Origin: Caenispirillum bisanense
GTDB lineage: Bacteria > Pseudomonadota > Alphaproteobacteria > Rhodospirillales > Rhodospirillaceae
Direction: 5' to 3'
NCBI RefSeq assembly: GCF_900230255.1
Contig: NZ_OCNJ01000009.1
Coordinates: 122,300-186,299 of the forward strand
Length of the DNA: 64,000 bases
Below, piece by piece: positions 1-10,697 of this stretch. Within the stretch, counting starts at the first letter, position 1; every line of letters begins with the position of its first letter. Made by a program: the position numbers and the translations under genes. The notes below the pieces were generated by a model, which saw only the letters and a program-made list of their open reading frames with translations, had not been told where the DNA came from and did no database searches.

Positions 1-50
1 CGCCTCGTTCCCGGCGCCGCTGGTTCCCGCCGCCGGCTCGTAAACGGGCC

Positions 51-1847
<1,797 letters not shown>

Positions 1848-1889
1848 GGCGGCGGTTATACAGGCAGCAGGGCGGCCGGAGAAAGGGTG

Positions 1890-1920
1890 TTGACGGCGGC
1901 CGGCAGGGTGCCGATATACT
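1890..1920 (+). promoter_or_regulatory. putative sigma70 promoter of the toxin-antitoxin pair
   Basis: TTGACG at 1890-1895 and TATACT at 1915-1920 each match the consensus at five of six positions. The 19-bp spacer is one to two bases longer than ideal. The predicted start lies about 20 bases before the antitoxin ATG. Xre/RES operons are usually autorepressed at such a site; no clear operator palindrome was seen here. Confidence 0.45.
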
Positions 1921-1948
1921 CGGGGCAGATTGCCGGAGCGCGCCGATC

Positions 1949-2368
1949 ATGCAGGATGTCTGGAGCGAAGCCCTTCGTCACCTGGGCGGTCCTACCGCCG
2001 CCGGCCCCGGGGGTGTCGCCGAGGCGGTGCGGCGCGGCCTGCCGCACGATGCCGTCGACCGCCTGGAGCGCGACGGCTTCACGGCGGCGGAACTGGACCG
2101 CCTCGTCCTGCCGGCGCGCACCTACCGCCACCGGCGCCAGCGCGACGAGGCGCTCACTCCGGCCGAGTCCGAGCGCGCCCTGCGCGTCGCCATGATCGCC
2201 GCCCTGGCCGAGGACACCTTCGGCACCGCCGAAAAGGCGCACCGCTGGCTGCGCCGGCCGCTCGCCCGCTTCGACGGCCGCACGCCGCTCGACATGCTCG
2301 ACACCGAGATCGGCGGCCGGGCGGTGGAGGACCTGCTGCACGCCATCGGCCACGGGCTGCTCGCCTGA
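1949..2368 (+). CDS. antitoxin, Xre/MbcA/ParS family (DUF2384)
   Basis: Small 139-residue protein with the features of RES-type antitoxins: an N-terminal helix-turn-helix-like segment (GLPHDAVDRLERDGFTAAEL, residues about 30-50) followed by a C-terminal toxin-binding domain. That domain ends in the recognisable run of WLRRPLARFDGRTPLDML and GGRAVEDLLHAIGHG, as in the MbcA/ParS C-terminal domain. The family neutralises a RES-domain NAD-consuming toxin and usually represses its own operon. The stop codon overlaps the start of the next gene (TGATG at 2366-2370), so the two are translationally coupled, as expected for such a pair. The start is chosen at the first ATG, with a GGAG 11 bases upstream. 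Confidence 0.88.
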   Translation: MQDVWSEALRHLGGPTAAGPGGVAEAVRRGLPHDAVDRLERDGFTAAELDRLVLPARTYRHRRQRDEALTPAESERALRVAMIAALAEDTFGTAEKAHRWLRRPLARFDGRTPLDMLDTEIGGRAVEDLLHAIGHGLLA

Positions 2369-2841
2369 TGCAGGCGTGGCGGCTGACCCGCCGGCCCTTC
2401 GCCGACCTGAGCGGCTCCGGCGGGCTGTACGCCGCCGGCCGCTGGCACGCGCGCGGCCGGCCGGTGCTCTACACCGGGCTGACGCCGGCGGTGTGCCTGC
2501 TCGAATTCCTGGTCAACGCCGAACTGGTGCCCGACCTGCTGCCCGACGACCTGGTGCTGCTGCGTCTCGATGTGCCGGCGGACATGCCCCTGACCCGCCT
2601 CGACGCCGCCACCCTGCCGCCCGACTGGCGCAGCCTGGATGGCCGCACCGCCTGCCGGGCGGCGGGCGAGGCGTGGCTCGACGGCGGCGAGACGGTGGGG
2701 CTGCTGGTGCCCTCGGCCGTGCTGCCGCAGGAAACCAACCTGATCCTCAACCCGCGCCACCCCCGCATGGCGGCGGTCCGGATCGCCGCGATGGAGCCCT
2801 TCGCGTTCGATTCCCGGCTGTTGCGCCACGGGGAGCATTGA
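2368..2841 (+). CDS. RES-domain toxin
   Basis: 157-residue RES domain protein. RES toxins are related to ADP-ribosyltransferases and deplete NAD+. The family's signature residues are all present: Arg and Trp in GGLYAAGRWHARG (about 20-32), Tyr in PVLYTG and Glu in CLLEFLVN, and the C-terminal QETNLILNPRHP segment that carries the small polar active-site part. Start is the ATG overlapping the antitoxin stop by one base. The gene appears intact, so the pair is probably functional. It is flanked by recQ and a degenerate aldehyde dehydrogenase. No mobile-element genes are nearby. Confidence 0.9.
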   Translation: MQAWRLTRRPFADLSGSGGLYAAGRWHARGRPVLYTGLTPAVCLLEFLVNAELVPDLLPDDLVLLRLDVPADMPLTRLDAATLPPDWRSLDGRTACRAAGEAWLDGGETVGLLVPSAVLPQETNLILNPRHPRMAAVRIAAMEPFAFDSRLLRHGEH

Positions 2842-2905
2842 TGCCCCCCGCCCGTTCATGGTGTGATCCCTGCCACGCGCCGCAGGAGGGGAGACGCCGA
2901 GACCG

Positions 2906-4309
2906 ATGACCGCTGAACCGCAGACCACCCTCTCCGTCGTCTCGCCCGTCGACGGCTCCGTCTATATAGAGCGGGCGCTCGCCACCGAGCAGCAGATCGC
3001 CACCGCGCTCACCGAGGCGCGGCTGGCCTGCGACCGTTGGGCGCGCGAGCCGGTGACCGAGCGGGTGGCCGTCTGCGCCCGCCTGCTCGACCGCGTCAAG
3101 GGCGGGGCTGGGCGCATCGCCGAGAGCCTGGCGTGGCAGGTCGGCACGCCGCTGGCGCAGGGAATGCAGGAATTGCGCGACGCCGAGGATCTGGCGCGCA
3201 CCATGATGGGCCTCGGCCCGCATGTCCTGGCCGACATCCACGGGCCGGAGGAACCGGGCGTCGAACGTTTCGTGCGCCGGGTGCCGCATGGCGTGGTGTT
3301 CGTCACCCTGCCGTGGGCGCAGCCGTGGCTGGTGGCGCTGTCGGTCATGGTGCCGGCGCTGCTGGCCGGCAATGCCCTGGTGGTGCGGCCGAGCCCGCAG
3401 GCGCCGCTGGCCGCCGAGGTGATCGCCAAGGCGTTCCGGGAATCGGGCCTGCCCAAGGGCGTCGTGCAGTCGCTCCACCTGTCGGAGGCGGAGGCGGCGC
3501 GGGTGGCCGGGGCGGTCGAGGTCGACATGGTGATCCACGCCGGCGAGCCCGACATGACCCGCTGGCTGGTGGCCGCCGTCGCCGCCCGCAACCGGCCCAT
3601 CGAGATCATCGGCGCCGGGCTCGACGCCGCCTACGTGCGGCGCGACGCCAACCTGGCCGCCGCCGCCGAAGCCATCGCCGGCGCGGCCTTCCGCGATGCC
3701 GGGCGCGGCTACGGCGCCGTCAAGCGCCTGTATGTCCATGCCGACGCCCACGACCCGCTGGTCGACCAGCTGGGCGACCATGCCCGCGCCCTGATGCTCG
3801 GCGATCCGTTGAAGCCCGCAACCACCCTCGGCCCCGTCGCCCGCCTGACCGAAGCCGTCGCCTTGCGCCAGCACGTTGCCCAAGCGGTGACCCGCGGCGC
3901 GGTGGAGGCGGTGGACCCGGCCGGCTTCGCGGCCGACGACGGCAAGGGACTCTATATCGCGCCGCGCGTGGTGACCGAGGTGACGCCCGATCTCGACCTC
4001 CTGCGCGAGCCGACGCCCGGCCCGGTGCTGGCGGTGATGCGCGTGTCCTCCGACGAGGAGGCGGCGGCCCTCGTCAATGACGGCGACTGGGGCCGCTCGG
4101 CCTCCATCTGGACGCAGGACGCGCGCGAGGCCGCCCGCATCGCCGCCGGCCTGCGGGTGGGGGCGGTGTTCCAGAACCAGTGCGCGCCGCTCGACGGCAA
4201 CCTCGCCTGGACTGGCACCAACGCCAGCGGCGGCGGCGTGCTGCTGTCGCGCGCCTTCTACGAGCGGGTGACGCGGCCCATGACGTGGAACCTGCTGCAT
4301 AAAGTTTAA
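2906..4309 (+). CDS. aldehyde dehydrogenase superfamily protein, probably catalytically inactive
   Basis: 467-residue protein that aligns along its whole length with NAD(P)-dependent aldehyde dehydrogenases (TPLAQGMQEL, LLAGNALVVRPS, GLPKGVVQ, EPTPGPVLAV, AARIAAGLRVGAVFQN). The key positions do not match an active enzyme. The GQxC motif holding the catalytic cysteine reads GRGY (266-269), so a tyrosine stands in place of the nucleophile. The oxyanion-hole Asn of PWNxP is Ala (PWAQP, 136-140). The cofactor-binding Lys of KPS is Arg (RPS, 161-163). The general-base Glu is kept at 233. The frame is open and full length, so this is not simple decay. A binding, structural or regulatory role is possible; substrate unknown. 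Start ATG lies 64 bp after the RES gene, preceded by GGAGGGGAGA. Confidence 0.8.
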   Translation: MTAEPQTTLSVVSPVDGSVYIERALATEQQIATALTEARLACDRWAREPVTERVAVCARLLDRVKGGAGRIAESLAWQVGTPLAQGMQELRDAEDLARTMMGLGPHVLADIHGPEEPGVERFVRRVPHGVVFVTLPWAQPWLVALSVMVPALLAGNALVVRPSPQAPLAAEVIAKAFRESGLPKGVVQSLHLSEAEAARVAGAVEVDMVIHAGEPDMTRWLVAAVAARNRPIEIIGAGLDAAYVRRDANLAAAAEAIAGAAFRDAGRGYGAVKRLYVHADAHDPLVDQLGDHARALMLGDPLKPATTLGPVARLTEAVALRQHVAQAVTRGAVEAVDPAGFAADDGKGLYIAPRVVTEVTPDLDLLREPTPGPVLAVMRVSSDEEAAALVNDGDWGRSASIWTQDAREAARIAAGLRVGAVFQNQCAPLDGNLAWTGTNASGGGVLLSRAFYERVTRPMTWNLLHKV

Positions 4310-4476
4310 GCCCCTCAGGCGCCGGGCGCGCGCGGTGCGCGCTTGGCTCCCGCGGCAGGGGCCGCGCGGCGCGGTCGCGCCGTCCAAGGCTCCGAGGCCC
4401 TGGCGCGCCAGGGACCGGACCGCGCCCGGCACCTCCTCCCCACGCAGGCGTGATCGCGCGGCCGCGGTCACGCCGC

Positions 4477-4506
4477 TTGCCCGCGCCGCGGCGCCTCGCC
4501 TAAGAT
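4477..4506 (+). promoter_or_regulatory. putative promoter of the dsbA-like gene
   Basis: The 301-bp gap 4310-4610 holds no credible gene. Its first half is GC-rich with several short self-complementary stretches. In its second half TTGCCC (4477-4482) and TAAGAT (4501-4506) are separated by 18 bp and each match the consensus at four of six positions. That would give a leader of about 98 bases for the downstream gene. Confidence 0.4.
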
Positions 4507-4610
4507 GCGCCACAGTGGCGCGGCAGGCTCGGTCCGGGTTCGGAACCGTCGGCGCCGCCAGCGAGTTTCCCGACCCCGCCGTCGCACCCGCATCACTGGA
4601 GGAGGCCTCA

Positions 4611-5210
4611 GTGACCCGTATCGCGTCTTTGTTCACCGCCCTGATCCTCGCCGTCGTCGCCCTGCCGGGCCTCGCGGCCGCGCAGGACAAGCCCGCCGTC
4701 CCCGCCTATGAAGAGCGGGTGATGGGCAAGGCGGACGCCCCGGTCACCATCCTCGAATTCAGCTCGCTCACCTGCCCGCACTGCGCCGAGTTCCACAAGA
4801 CCGTGCTGCCGCAGGTGAAGAAGGACTACATCGACACCGGCAAGGCCAAGCTGGTCTTCACCGACTTCCCGCTCGACCCGCTGGCCACCGCCGCCGCCAT
4901 GATCGGCCGCTGCGTGCCGGAGAACACCTACTTCCGCTTCCTCGAGACCCTGTTCGCCAACCAGGACACCTGGGCCCGCTCGCAGAAGCCGCTGGACGCG
5001 CTGACCGGCTACGCCCGCCTCGCCGGCCTGCCGCCGGAGCAGGTGACCGCCTGCCTGCAGAGCCAGGACATGCTGAACGGCATCAACGCCGCCAAGCAGC
5101 AGGCCGCGCAGCAGTACGGCGTGCAGGGCACGCCGACGCTGGTGGTGAACGGCAAGGTGCTGCCGGCCTACACCGACCTGCCCGCGGCGCTGGCCGAAGC
5201 CACGAAATAA
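4611..5210 (+). CDS. periplasmic DsbA-family thiol:disulfide oxidoreductase
   Basis: 199-residue thioredoxin-fold protein with an N-terminal signal peptide (cleavage after about GLAAA, residue 20-25) and the active-site CPHC in FSSLTCPHCAEFHKTVLP. A cis-proline loop, GTPTLVVNG, lies near residue 177. This is the DsbA/BdbD-like thioredoxin_4 type, which introduces or handles disulfides in the periplasm. The partner that re-oxidises it (DsbB) is not in the window. Start: the reading frame continues upstream, but the GTG at 4611 follows a strong GGAGGAGG and gives a proper signal peptide, so it is preferred. The gene ends 36 bp before smc. Confidence 0.9.
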   Translation: MTRIASLFTALILAVVALPGLAAAQDKPAVPAYEERVMGKADAPVTILEFSSLTCPHCAEFHKTVLPQVKKDYIDTGKAKLVFTDFPLDPLATAAAMIGRCVPENTYFRFLETLFANQDTWARSQKPLDALTGYARLAGLPPEQVTACLQSQDMLNGINAAKQQAAQQYGVQGTPTLVVNGKVLPAYTDLPAALAEATK

Positions 5211-5246
5211 GCCGCCGCCGCCCCGCCACCGGTTGGACCCCGCCCC

Positions 5247-8200
5247 GTGATCCGCTTCTCCCGGCTTCGCCTGTCCGGCTTCAAGAGCTTCGTCGACCCG
5301 ACGGACCTGCTCATCGAGCCGGGCATGACGGGGGTCGTCGGGCCGAACGGCTGCGGCAAGTCCAACCTGGTGGAAGCGCTGCGCTGGGTGATGGGCGAAA
5401 CCTCCGCCAAGCAGATGCGCGGCGGCGAGATGGACGACGTCATCTTCGGCGGCACGGCGACGCGCCCGTCGCGCAACATCGCCGAGGTGACCGTCTCCCT
5501 CGACAACCGCGACCGCAGCGCGCCCGCCCTGTTCAATACCGTCGACGAACTGGAGATCACCCGCCGCATCGAACGCGGCAAGGGCTCGGTCTACCGCGTC
5601 AACGGCAAGGAGACGCGCGCCAAGGACGTCATGCTGCTGTTCGCCGACGCCGCCACCGGCGCGCGGTCGACGGCCATGGTGAGCCAGGGGCGCGTCGGCG
5701 CGCTCATCAACGCCAAGCCGAGCCAGCGTCGTTCCCTGTTGGAGGAAGCGGCCGGCATCGGCGGCCTGCACACCCGCCGGCACGAGGCGGAGCTGCGCCT
5801 GAAGGGGGCGGAAGCCAACCTGCAGCGCCTGGAGGACGTGCTCCAGGCCCTCGGCGCCCAGCTCGGCAACCTGCGCAAGCAGGCCCGCCAGGCCGCCCGC
5901 TACCGCGCCCTGTCGGAGCAGATCCGCCAGGTGGAGGCGCTGGTCCTGCACCTGCGCTGGACCAAGGCGATCACCGCCCTGGAGAAGGCCAAGGAGCAGT
6001 TCCGGCTGGCCGAAGGGCGCGTCGCCGAACTCACCGGCCTCGCCGCCTCGGCCTCGCGGGCGCATCTCGAAGCCGACGAGGCCATGCCCGCCCTGCGCCA
6101 GGCGGAAGCCGAGGCGGCGGCCAGGCTGCAGCGTCTGGTGCTGGCCCGCGAACAGCTGGATGCCGAGGAACGCCGCATCGCCTCCGCCCGCCAGGACGCC
6201 GAGGTGCGGCTGCGCCAGATCGCCGACGACATCGACCGCGAACGCCTGCGCGCCCAGGACGCCGACGAGGCCGTCGCCCGCCTGGAGGAGGAGCGCGACG
6301 CCCTCATCGAGGCCTCGTCCGACGAGGAACTGGAGCAGGAGGAAGCGCGCGAACGCCTCCAGCGGGTGAACGACGACGTCACCGAGCGCGAGGCCGAGTT
6401 GACGCGCCTCACCGAACGGGCCGCCGCCGAGGACGCCCAGCGCAAGGCCCTGCTGCGCCGCGCCGAGGAAGCCGACCTGCGGGCCGAGCGCGCCGAGCGC
6501 CGCCTGCGCGAAACCGAGGACAGCCGCGCCTCCGCCGCCGCTGCCGGCGTGCCGCGCGAGGATCTCGACGTCGCCGAGGAACGGCTATACGCCGCCGAAG
6601 AAGCCCTGGAAACCGCCCGCGCCGCCCGCGCCGCCGCCGAGGAGGCGCGCGACGCCCGCCAGGGCGATTACGAGGCGGCGCGCGATGCCCTGCAGACCGA
6701 ATCCGCCGCCCGCGCCCGCCTGAAGGCGGAAATCGACGCCCTGACCGACCTGCTGGCCGGCGACCGCGACGAAACGACGGGCGAAGCGACCGCGCCGGTG
6801 CTCGATGCCCTGGCCGTGCGGCCGGGGTCGGAACAGGCGCTCGGCGCGGCGCTCGGCGACGATCTCGCCGCGCCGGTGGCCGAGACCGGCGCCCGGCGCT
6901 GGCAGGCGCTGCCGCCGGTGGCCGGGGCCGCCGGCCTGCCGGCCGGGGTGGAACCGCTCGACCGGATGGTGTCCGGCGCGCCGGCACTGGCGCGGCGTCT
7001 GGCCGCCACCGGCCTCGTGAAGGATCGCGACACCGCCGCGGCGCTCGCCCGCGAACTGGCGCCCGGCCAGCGGCTGGTGACGCCGGAGGGCGACCTGTGG
7101 CGGTGGGACGGCTTCGTCGCCGAGGCCGGGGCGCCGTCCGCCGCCGCCACCCGCCTGAAGCAGCGCAACCGACTGGCCGAGCTGCGCGAGTCGCTGGTCG
7201 AACTGGACGAGCGGGTGGAGGTCGCCGAGACGCGGGTGGAAGACGCCCGCCTCGCCGTCGAGCACGCCCAGGAAGCCGCCCGCACCGCCCGCGACCGCGA
7301 GCGGGCGGCGGAACAGTCGCTCACCGACGCCCGCAACCGCCAGATCGAGCTGTCGCGCCGCAACGCCGCGACGGAGAGCCGCCTGTCCGCCCTCGACCAG
7401 ACGCTGGAGCAACTGGCCGCCGACCTCGCCGAAGCCCGTGCTCAGGTGGAGGAGGCCCGCGAGCAGCGCGCCCGCCTGGGCGACGGCGGCGGCGACCGCC
7501 AGCGCGTCGATACCCTGCGCGCCGAAGTGGCAGAACTGCGCACCCGCCTCGCCGAGGCCCGCTCGCTGCACGACCGCGTGTTCCGCGAGGCCGAGGAGCG
7601 CGCCCGCCGGGTGAAGGCGGTGGAGGCGGAACTGGAGTCGTGGCATCGCCGCAAGGACGGCACCGCCGGTCAGTTCGAGGAACTGGAAGCCCGCCGCGAG
7701 GCGGTGATGGAAGACCTCGCCCACCTCGCCGAACGCCCGGTGGAGATCGCCGAGCAGCGCGAGACGCTGGCCGAGGAGATCGAGCGCGCCGAGGTGCAGC
7801 GCCGCATCGCCGCCGACCGGCTGGCCGAGGGCGATTCGCGCCTGCGCGACGCCGACCGCACCCTGCGCGAGGCCGAACAGGCGCTCGCCAAGGCGCGCGA
7901 GGAACGGGTGCGCGGCGAAGGCGCGGTGGAGACCGGGCGCCAGCAGTGCCAGCAGATCGCCGCCGCCATCGCCGAGCGACTCGACTGCACGCCGGAACAG
8001 ACCCGCGCGCTGGCCGGCCTCGACGACCCGGAGGCGCCGGCCGCCCCCGACCTGGGCGAGGCGGAAGACCGCCTGCAGCGCCTCAGCCGCGAGCGCGAGA
8101 TGATGGGGCCGGTGAACCTGCGCGCCGAGCAGGAGGCGCAGGAGCTGGAAGAACAGGTGGCGACGCTCACCGCCGAGCGCGACGACCTGACCGGCGCCAT

Positions 8201-8735
8201 CGCCCGCCTGCGCCAGGGCATCGCCGAGCTGAACCGCGAAGGCCGCCAGCGCCTGCTCGCCAGCTTCGAGAAGGTGGACCGCAACTTCCGCACCCTGTTC
8301 GTGCGCCTGTTCGGCGGCGGCCGGGCGCATCTGGCGCTGACCGAATCCGACGATCCGCTGGAAGCGGGGCTCGAAATCATGGCCTCGCCGCCGGGCAAGC
8401 GCCTGCAGATCCTGTCGCTGCTGTCGGGCGGCGAGCAGGCCATGACGGCGCTGGCGCTGCTGTTCGCGGTGTTCCTGGTGAACCCGGCGCCCATCTGCGT
8501 GCTCGACGAGGTGGACGCGCCGCTCGACGACGCCAACGTCGACCGCTTCTGCGCCATGCTGGACGAACTGACCCGCATGTCGGAAGCCTCCACCCGCTTC
8601 CTGGTGGTCACCCACCACCGCATGACCATGGCCCGCATGGACCGCCTGTTCGGCGTGACCATGGCGGAGCGCGGCGTCTCGACGCTGGTGTCGGTCGACC
8701 TGCACGAGGCGGAGCGCCTGCGCGAGGCGGGGTAG
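5247..8735 (+). CDS. smc: chromosome segregation protein SMC
   Basis: 1162-residue SMC ATPase, the core of bacterial condensin, which organises and segregates the chromosome. The order is as expected. An N-terminal ATPase half has Walker A GPNGCGKS at 32-39. A long Ala/Glu/Arg-rich coiled coil follows, then a hinge around 505-640 and a second coiled coil. The C-terminal half has the signature LSGGEQ at 1059-1064 and Walker B VLDEVDAPLDD from 1085. The GTG at 5247 gives the canonical MIRFSRLRLSGFKSF start. The kleisin partners ScpA and ScpB are not in this window. It is probably co-oriented and possibly co-transcribed with the dsbA-like gene 36 bp upstream. Confidence 0.97.
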   Translation: MIRFSRLRLSGFKSFVDPTDLLIEPGMTGVVGPNGCGKSNLVEALRWVMGETSAKQMRGGEMDDVIFGGTATRPSRNIAEVTVSLDNRDRSAPALFNTVDELEITRRIERGKGSVYRVNGKETRAKDVMLLFADAATGARSTAMVSQGRVGALINAKPSQRRSLLEEAAGIGGLHTRRHEAELRLKGAEANLQRLEDVLQALGAQLGNLRKQARQAARYRALSEQIRQVEALVLHLRWTKAITALEKAKEQFRLAEGRVAELTGLAASASRAHLEADEAMPALRQAEAEAAARLQRLVLAREQLDAEERRIASARQDAEVRLRQIADDIDRERLRAQDADEAVARLEEERDALIEASSDEELEQEEARERLQRVNDDVTEREAELTRLTERAAAEDAQRKALLRRAEEADLRAERAERRLRETEDSRASAAAAGVPREDLDVAEERLYAAEEALETARAARAAAEEARDARQGDYEAARDALQTESAARARLKAEIDALTDLLAGDRDETTGEATAPVLDALAVRPGSEQALGAALGDDLAAPVAETGARRWQALPPVAGAAGLPAGVEPLDRMVSGAPALARRLAATGLVKDRDTAAALARELAPGQRLVTPEGDLWRWDGFVAEAGAPSAAATRLKQRNRLAELRESLVELDERVEVAETRVEDARLAVEHAQEAARTARDRERAAEQSLTDARNRQIELSRRNAATESRLSALDQTLEQLAADLAEARAQVEEAREQRARLGDGGGDRQRVDTLRAEVAELRTRLAEARSLHDRVFREAEERARRVKAVEAELESWHRRKDGTAGQFEELEARREAVMEDLAHLAERPVEIAEQRETLAEEIERAEVQRRIAADRLAEGDSRLRDADRTLREAEQALAKAREERVRGEGAVETGRQQCQQIAAAIAERLDCTPEQTRALAGLDDPEAPAAPDLGEAEDRLQRLSREREMMGPVNLRAEQEAQELEEQVATLTAERDDLTGAIARLRQGIAELNREGRQRLLASFEKVDRNFRTLFVRLFGGGRAHLALTESDDPLEAGLEIMASPPGKRLQILSLLSGGEQAMTALALLFAVFLVNPAPICVLDEVDAPLDDANVDRFCAMLDELTRMSEASTRFLVVTHHRMTMARMDRLFGVTMAERGVSTLVSVDLHEAERLREAG

Positions 8736-8889
8736 GGGTTGCGGGCCGGTGGCCCCTCCGACGGCCACCCCCGGCGGCGGCCCGCCCCGAAAGGGTAGTT
8801 TTGTCGCCTGCCCGCCGAAACCGTCTCAAGCCATTGAACTATAACGGTTTTGTGCACTGCACCCCGGCCGTGGGGCAGGGTTTTCCGGC

Positions 8890-8918
8890 TTGACAGGGCT
8901 GGAGCCAAACCTTATGGT
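8890..8918 (+). promoter_or_regulatory. sigma70-type promoter of the atp (F0) operon
   Basis: A perfect -35 TTGACA (8890-8895), a 17-bp spacer and TATGGT (8913-8918, four of six) lie in the 271-bp gap between smc and atpI. Predicted transcription start is about 8925, giving a leader of about 80 bases before atpI. Just after smc, 8741-8800 contains nested GC-rich inverted repeats but no T tract, so a classical terminator is not evident there. Confidence 0.65.
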
Positions 8919-9006
8919 GCGCGCGATTTTCAGGGGGCTCGCGCTGCCGTTCGCGGGGTTCTCGCCCGCACGGGGACCACCCGGAAGGTTGAGGACCGAA
9001 GACGAG

Positions 9007-9381
9007 ATGAGCGACCGCGACAAGCCCTCGCTGGAGGATATCGATGCCCGGATCCGGGCCGCCCGTGGCGGTTCGGGGAAGGGTGCGGGGGTGAACGAGG
9101 AGGGGCCCGGGCCACGCAACGTCTCGGGCATCGGCATCGCCTTCCGCATCAGCATCGAGTTCACCGCCGGCGTCCTGGTGGGGTTCGGAATCGGATACCT
9201 GCTGGACCAGTGGCTCGACACCGCGCCGTGGTTCATGGTGCTGTTCCTGCTGCTGGGCTTCGTGTCCGGCGCGATGAACGTCTACCGCGTGGTCAAGGGG
9301 CTCGACCAGAGTGTCGGGCTGGGCCAGGCGGTGGAACGGAAGGAGGCGGAGCGACGCTCCGGCGACGAGACGGGGGGGTGA
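9007..9381 (+). CDS. atpI: F0F1 ATP synthase subunit I (AtpI/AtpQ family)
   Basis: 124-residue inner-membrane protein with a charged N-terminal third and two transmembrane helices (about 53-72 and 79-100; the segments FTAGVLVGFGIGYLLDQWL and WFMVLFLLLGFVSGAMNVYR). AtpI helps assemble the c-ring and in some species carries Mg2+. First gene of the F0 operon, as is usual. The frame is open upstream to 8890, but that region overlaps the promoter. The ATG at 9007 begins the typical MSDRDKPSLEDIDARI sequence of alphaproteobacterial AtpI. Confidence 0.9.
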   Translation: MSDRDKPSLEDIDARIRAARGGSGKGAGVNEEGPGPRNVSGIGIAFRISIEFTAGVLVGFGIGYLLDQWLDTAPWFMVLFLLLGFVSGAMNVYRVVKGLDQSVGLGQAVERKEAERRSGDETGG

Positions 9382-9456
9382 CGGGCCGGTTCACGGCACG
9401 CCCTTTCCCTGAAAGAGATTGGCCGGCCCTGCTGGGCCCAAACAAGAGGAACGACA

Positions 9457-10179
9457 GTGGCTAGTCCGGTTGAGCAATTCGCTGTCAAGCCGATCATTCC
9501 GATCCAGGTCGGCGGCGTCGACATCTCCTTCACCAACTCGGCCCTGTTCATGACGATCGCCGTGGGCGTGTCGGCGCTGTTCTTCTGGTACGGCACGCGC
9601 AAGCGCGCCCTGGTGCCGAGCCGCTGGCAGTCGATGAACGAGGTGTTCTACGAGTTCATCGCCAACATGATCCGCGACAACGTGGGCAAGGAAGGGATGA
9701 AGTATTTCCCCTTCATCTTCACGCTGTTCATGTTCGTGTTCCTCGGCAACATGCTCGGCCTGCTGCCGTACAGCTTCACCTTCACCAGCCACATCGCGGT
9801 CACCGCGGCGCTGGCGGTGTTCATCTTCATCGCGGTCACGATCATCGGTTTCGCCCGCCACGGCACGCACTTCCTGCGGATGTTCTTCCCGCACGGCGCG
9901 CCCATCGCGACGGCGCCGATCCTGATCCCGATCGAACTGATTTCCTATCTGTCCCGCCCCTTCAGCCTGTCGGTCCGTCTGTTCGCCAACATGACCGTCG
10001 GCCACATCATGCTGAAGGTCCTGGCTGGCTTCGTCGTTGCGCTGGGCGTGTTCGGCTTCATTCCGCTGGCCGTCGTGTTCGGCGTCACCCTGCTGGAGAT
10101 CGGCATCGCCGCCCTGCAGGCCTACGTGTTCACCATCCTGACCTGCATCTACCTCAACGACGCCATCAACATGCACTGA
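9457..10179 (+). CDS. atpB: F0F1 ATP synthase subunit a
   Basis: 240-residue integral membrane subunit that forms the proton half-channels against the c-ring. It has the conserved helix with the essential arginine (FSLSVRLFANMTVGHIML, Arg in about residue 177) and the C-terminal helix ending in AYVFTILTCIYLNDAI, typical of alphaproteobacterial subunit a. Start ATG/GTG context: GTG at 9457 after AGAGGAACGAC. It lies 75 bp after atpI and 102 bp before atpE in the same operon. Confidence 0.97.
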   Translation: MASPVEQFAVKPIIPIQVGGVDISFTNSALFMTIAVGVSALFFWYGTRKRALVPSRWQSMNEVFYEFIANMIRDNVGKEGMKYFPFIFTLFMFVFLGNMLGLLPYSFTFTSHIAVTAALAVFIFIAVTIIGFARHGTHFLRMFFPHGAPIATAPILIPIELISYLSRPFSLSVRLFANMTVGHIMLKVLAGFVVALGVFGFIPLAVVFGVTLLEIGIAALQAYVFTILTCIYLNDAINMH

Positions 10180-10281
10180 GGTGTCGCGGCGGCCTTGCCT
10201 TCGGCGCGGCCGCCGGGTAGACCCTGCCGCGGGTCATGCATGAGCCCCTTCAACCTGTGCCTTTGACAAGGGAAGAGAGAA

Positions 10282-10509
10282 ATGGACGCTGAAGCTGCGA
10301 AGATGATTGGTGCCGGCCTGGCCGCCATCGGCATGATCGGTTCCGGTATCGGTGTGGGTAACATCTGGGCCAACCTGATCGCCACCGTCGGCCGTAACCC
10401 GGCTGCCAAGAGCAGCGTCGAACTGTACGGCTGGATCGGCTTCGCCGTGACGGAAGCCATCGCGCTGTTCGCTCTGGTCGTCGCCCTGATCCTCCTGTTC
10501 GCCGCGTAA
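10282..10509 (+). CDS. atpE: F0F1 ATP synthase subunit c
   Basis: 75-residue proteolipid of the rotor ring. Two hydrophobic helices are joined by the polar RNP loop (38-40). The proton-carrying glutamate is E58 in FAVTEAIALF. The ring-packing glycine-rich helix (GAGLAAIGMIGSGIGVG) is present. It is preceded by GGGAAGAGAG, a strong ribosome-binding site, which fits the need for more copies of subunit c than of the other subunits. The 188-bp gap to the next gene is the longest inside the operon and may hold a processing or attenuation signal, but no T-tailed hairpin was seen. Confidence 0.98.
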   Translation: MDAEAAKMIGAGLAAIGMIGSGIGVGNIWANLIATVGRNPAAKSSVELYGWIGFAVTEAIALFALVVALILLFAA

Positions 10510-10697
10510 GTTCCGCGGAGACTGACGACGCCGGCAGGCGGTGCGGGGCCAGCGAGCCCCGGCCGCCTTCCCGGCCCGTTTCGTGAAAGGGGGTCGTGCC
10601 CGTCCGGCACCGCCGCCCGATCCCCGGCCCCTGGGCCGGCGGAGAGAGGCGTGGGTGCAGGAGCCGACGGCCCTTCCGCCACCAGGAGCCCCAGGTA

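Noticed and set aside
2906..4309. Frameshift or pseudogene in the aldehyde dehydrogenase
   Set aside because: The frame is open over normal length and the fold segments remain in order; only specific catalytic positions differ, so substitution rather than decay is the better reading.
8741..8800. Terminator of smc
   Set aside because: Nested inverted repeats are present but no T tract follows, so it is not called as a terminator.
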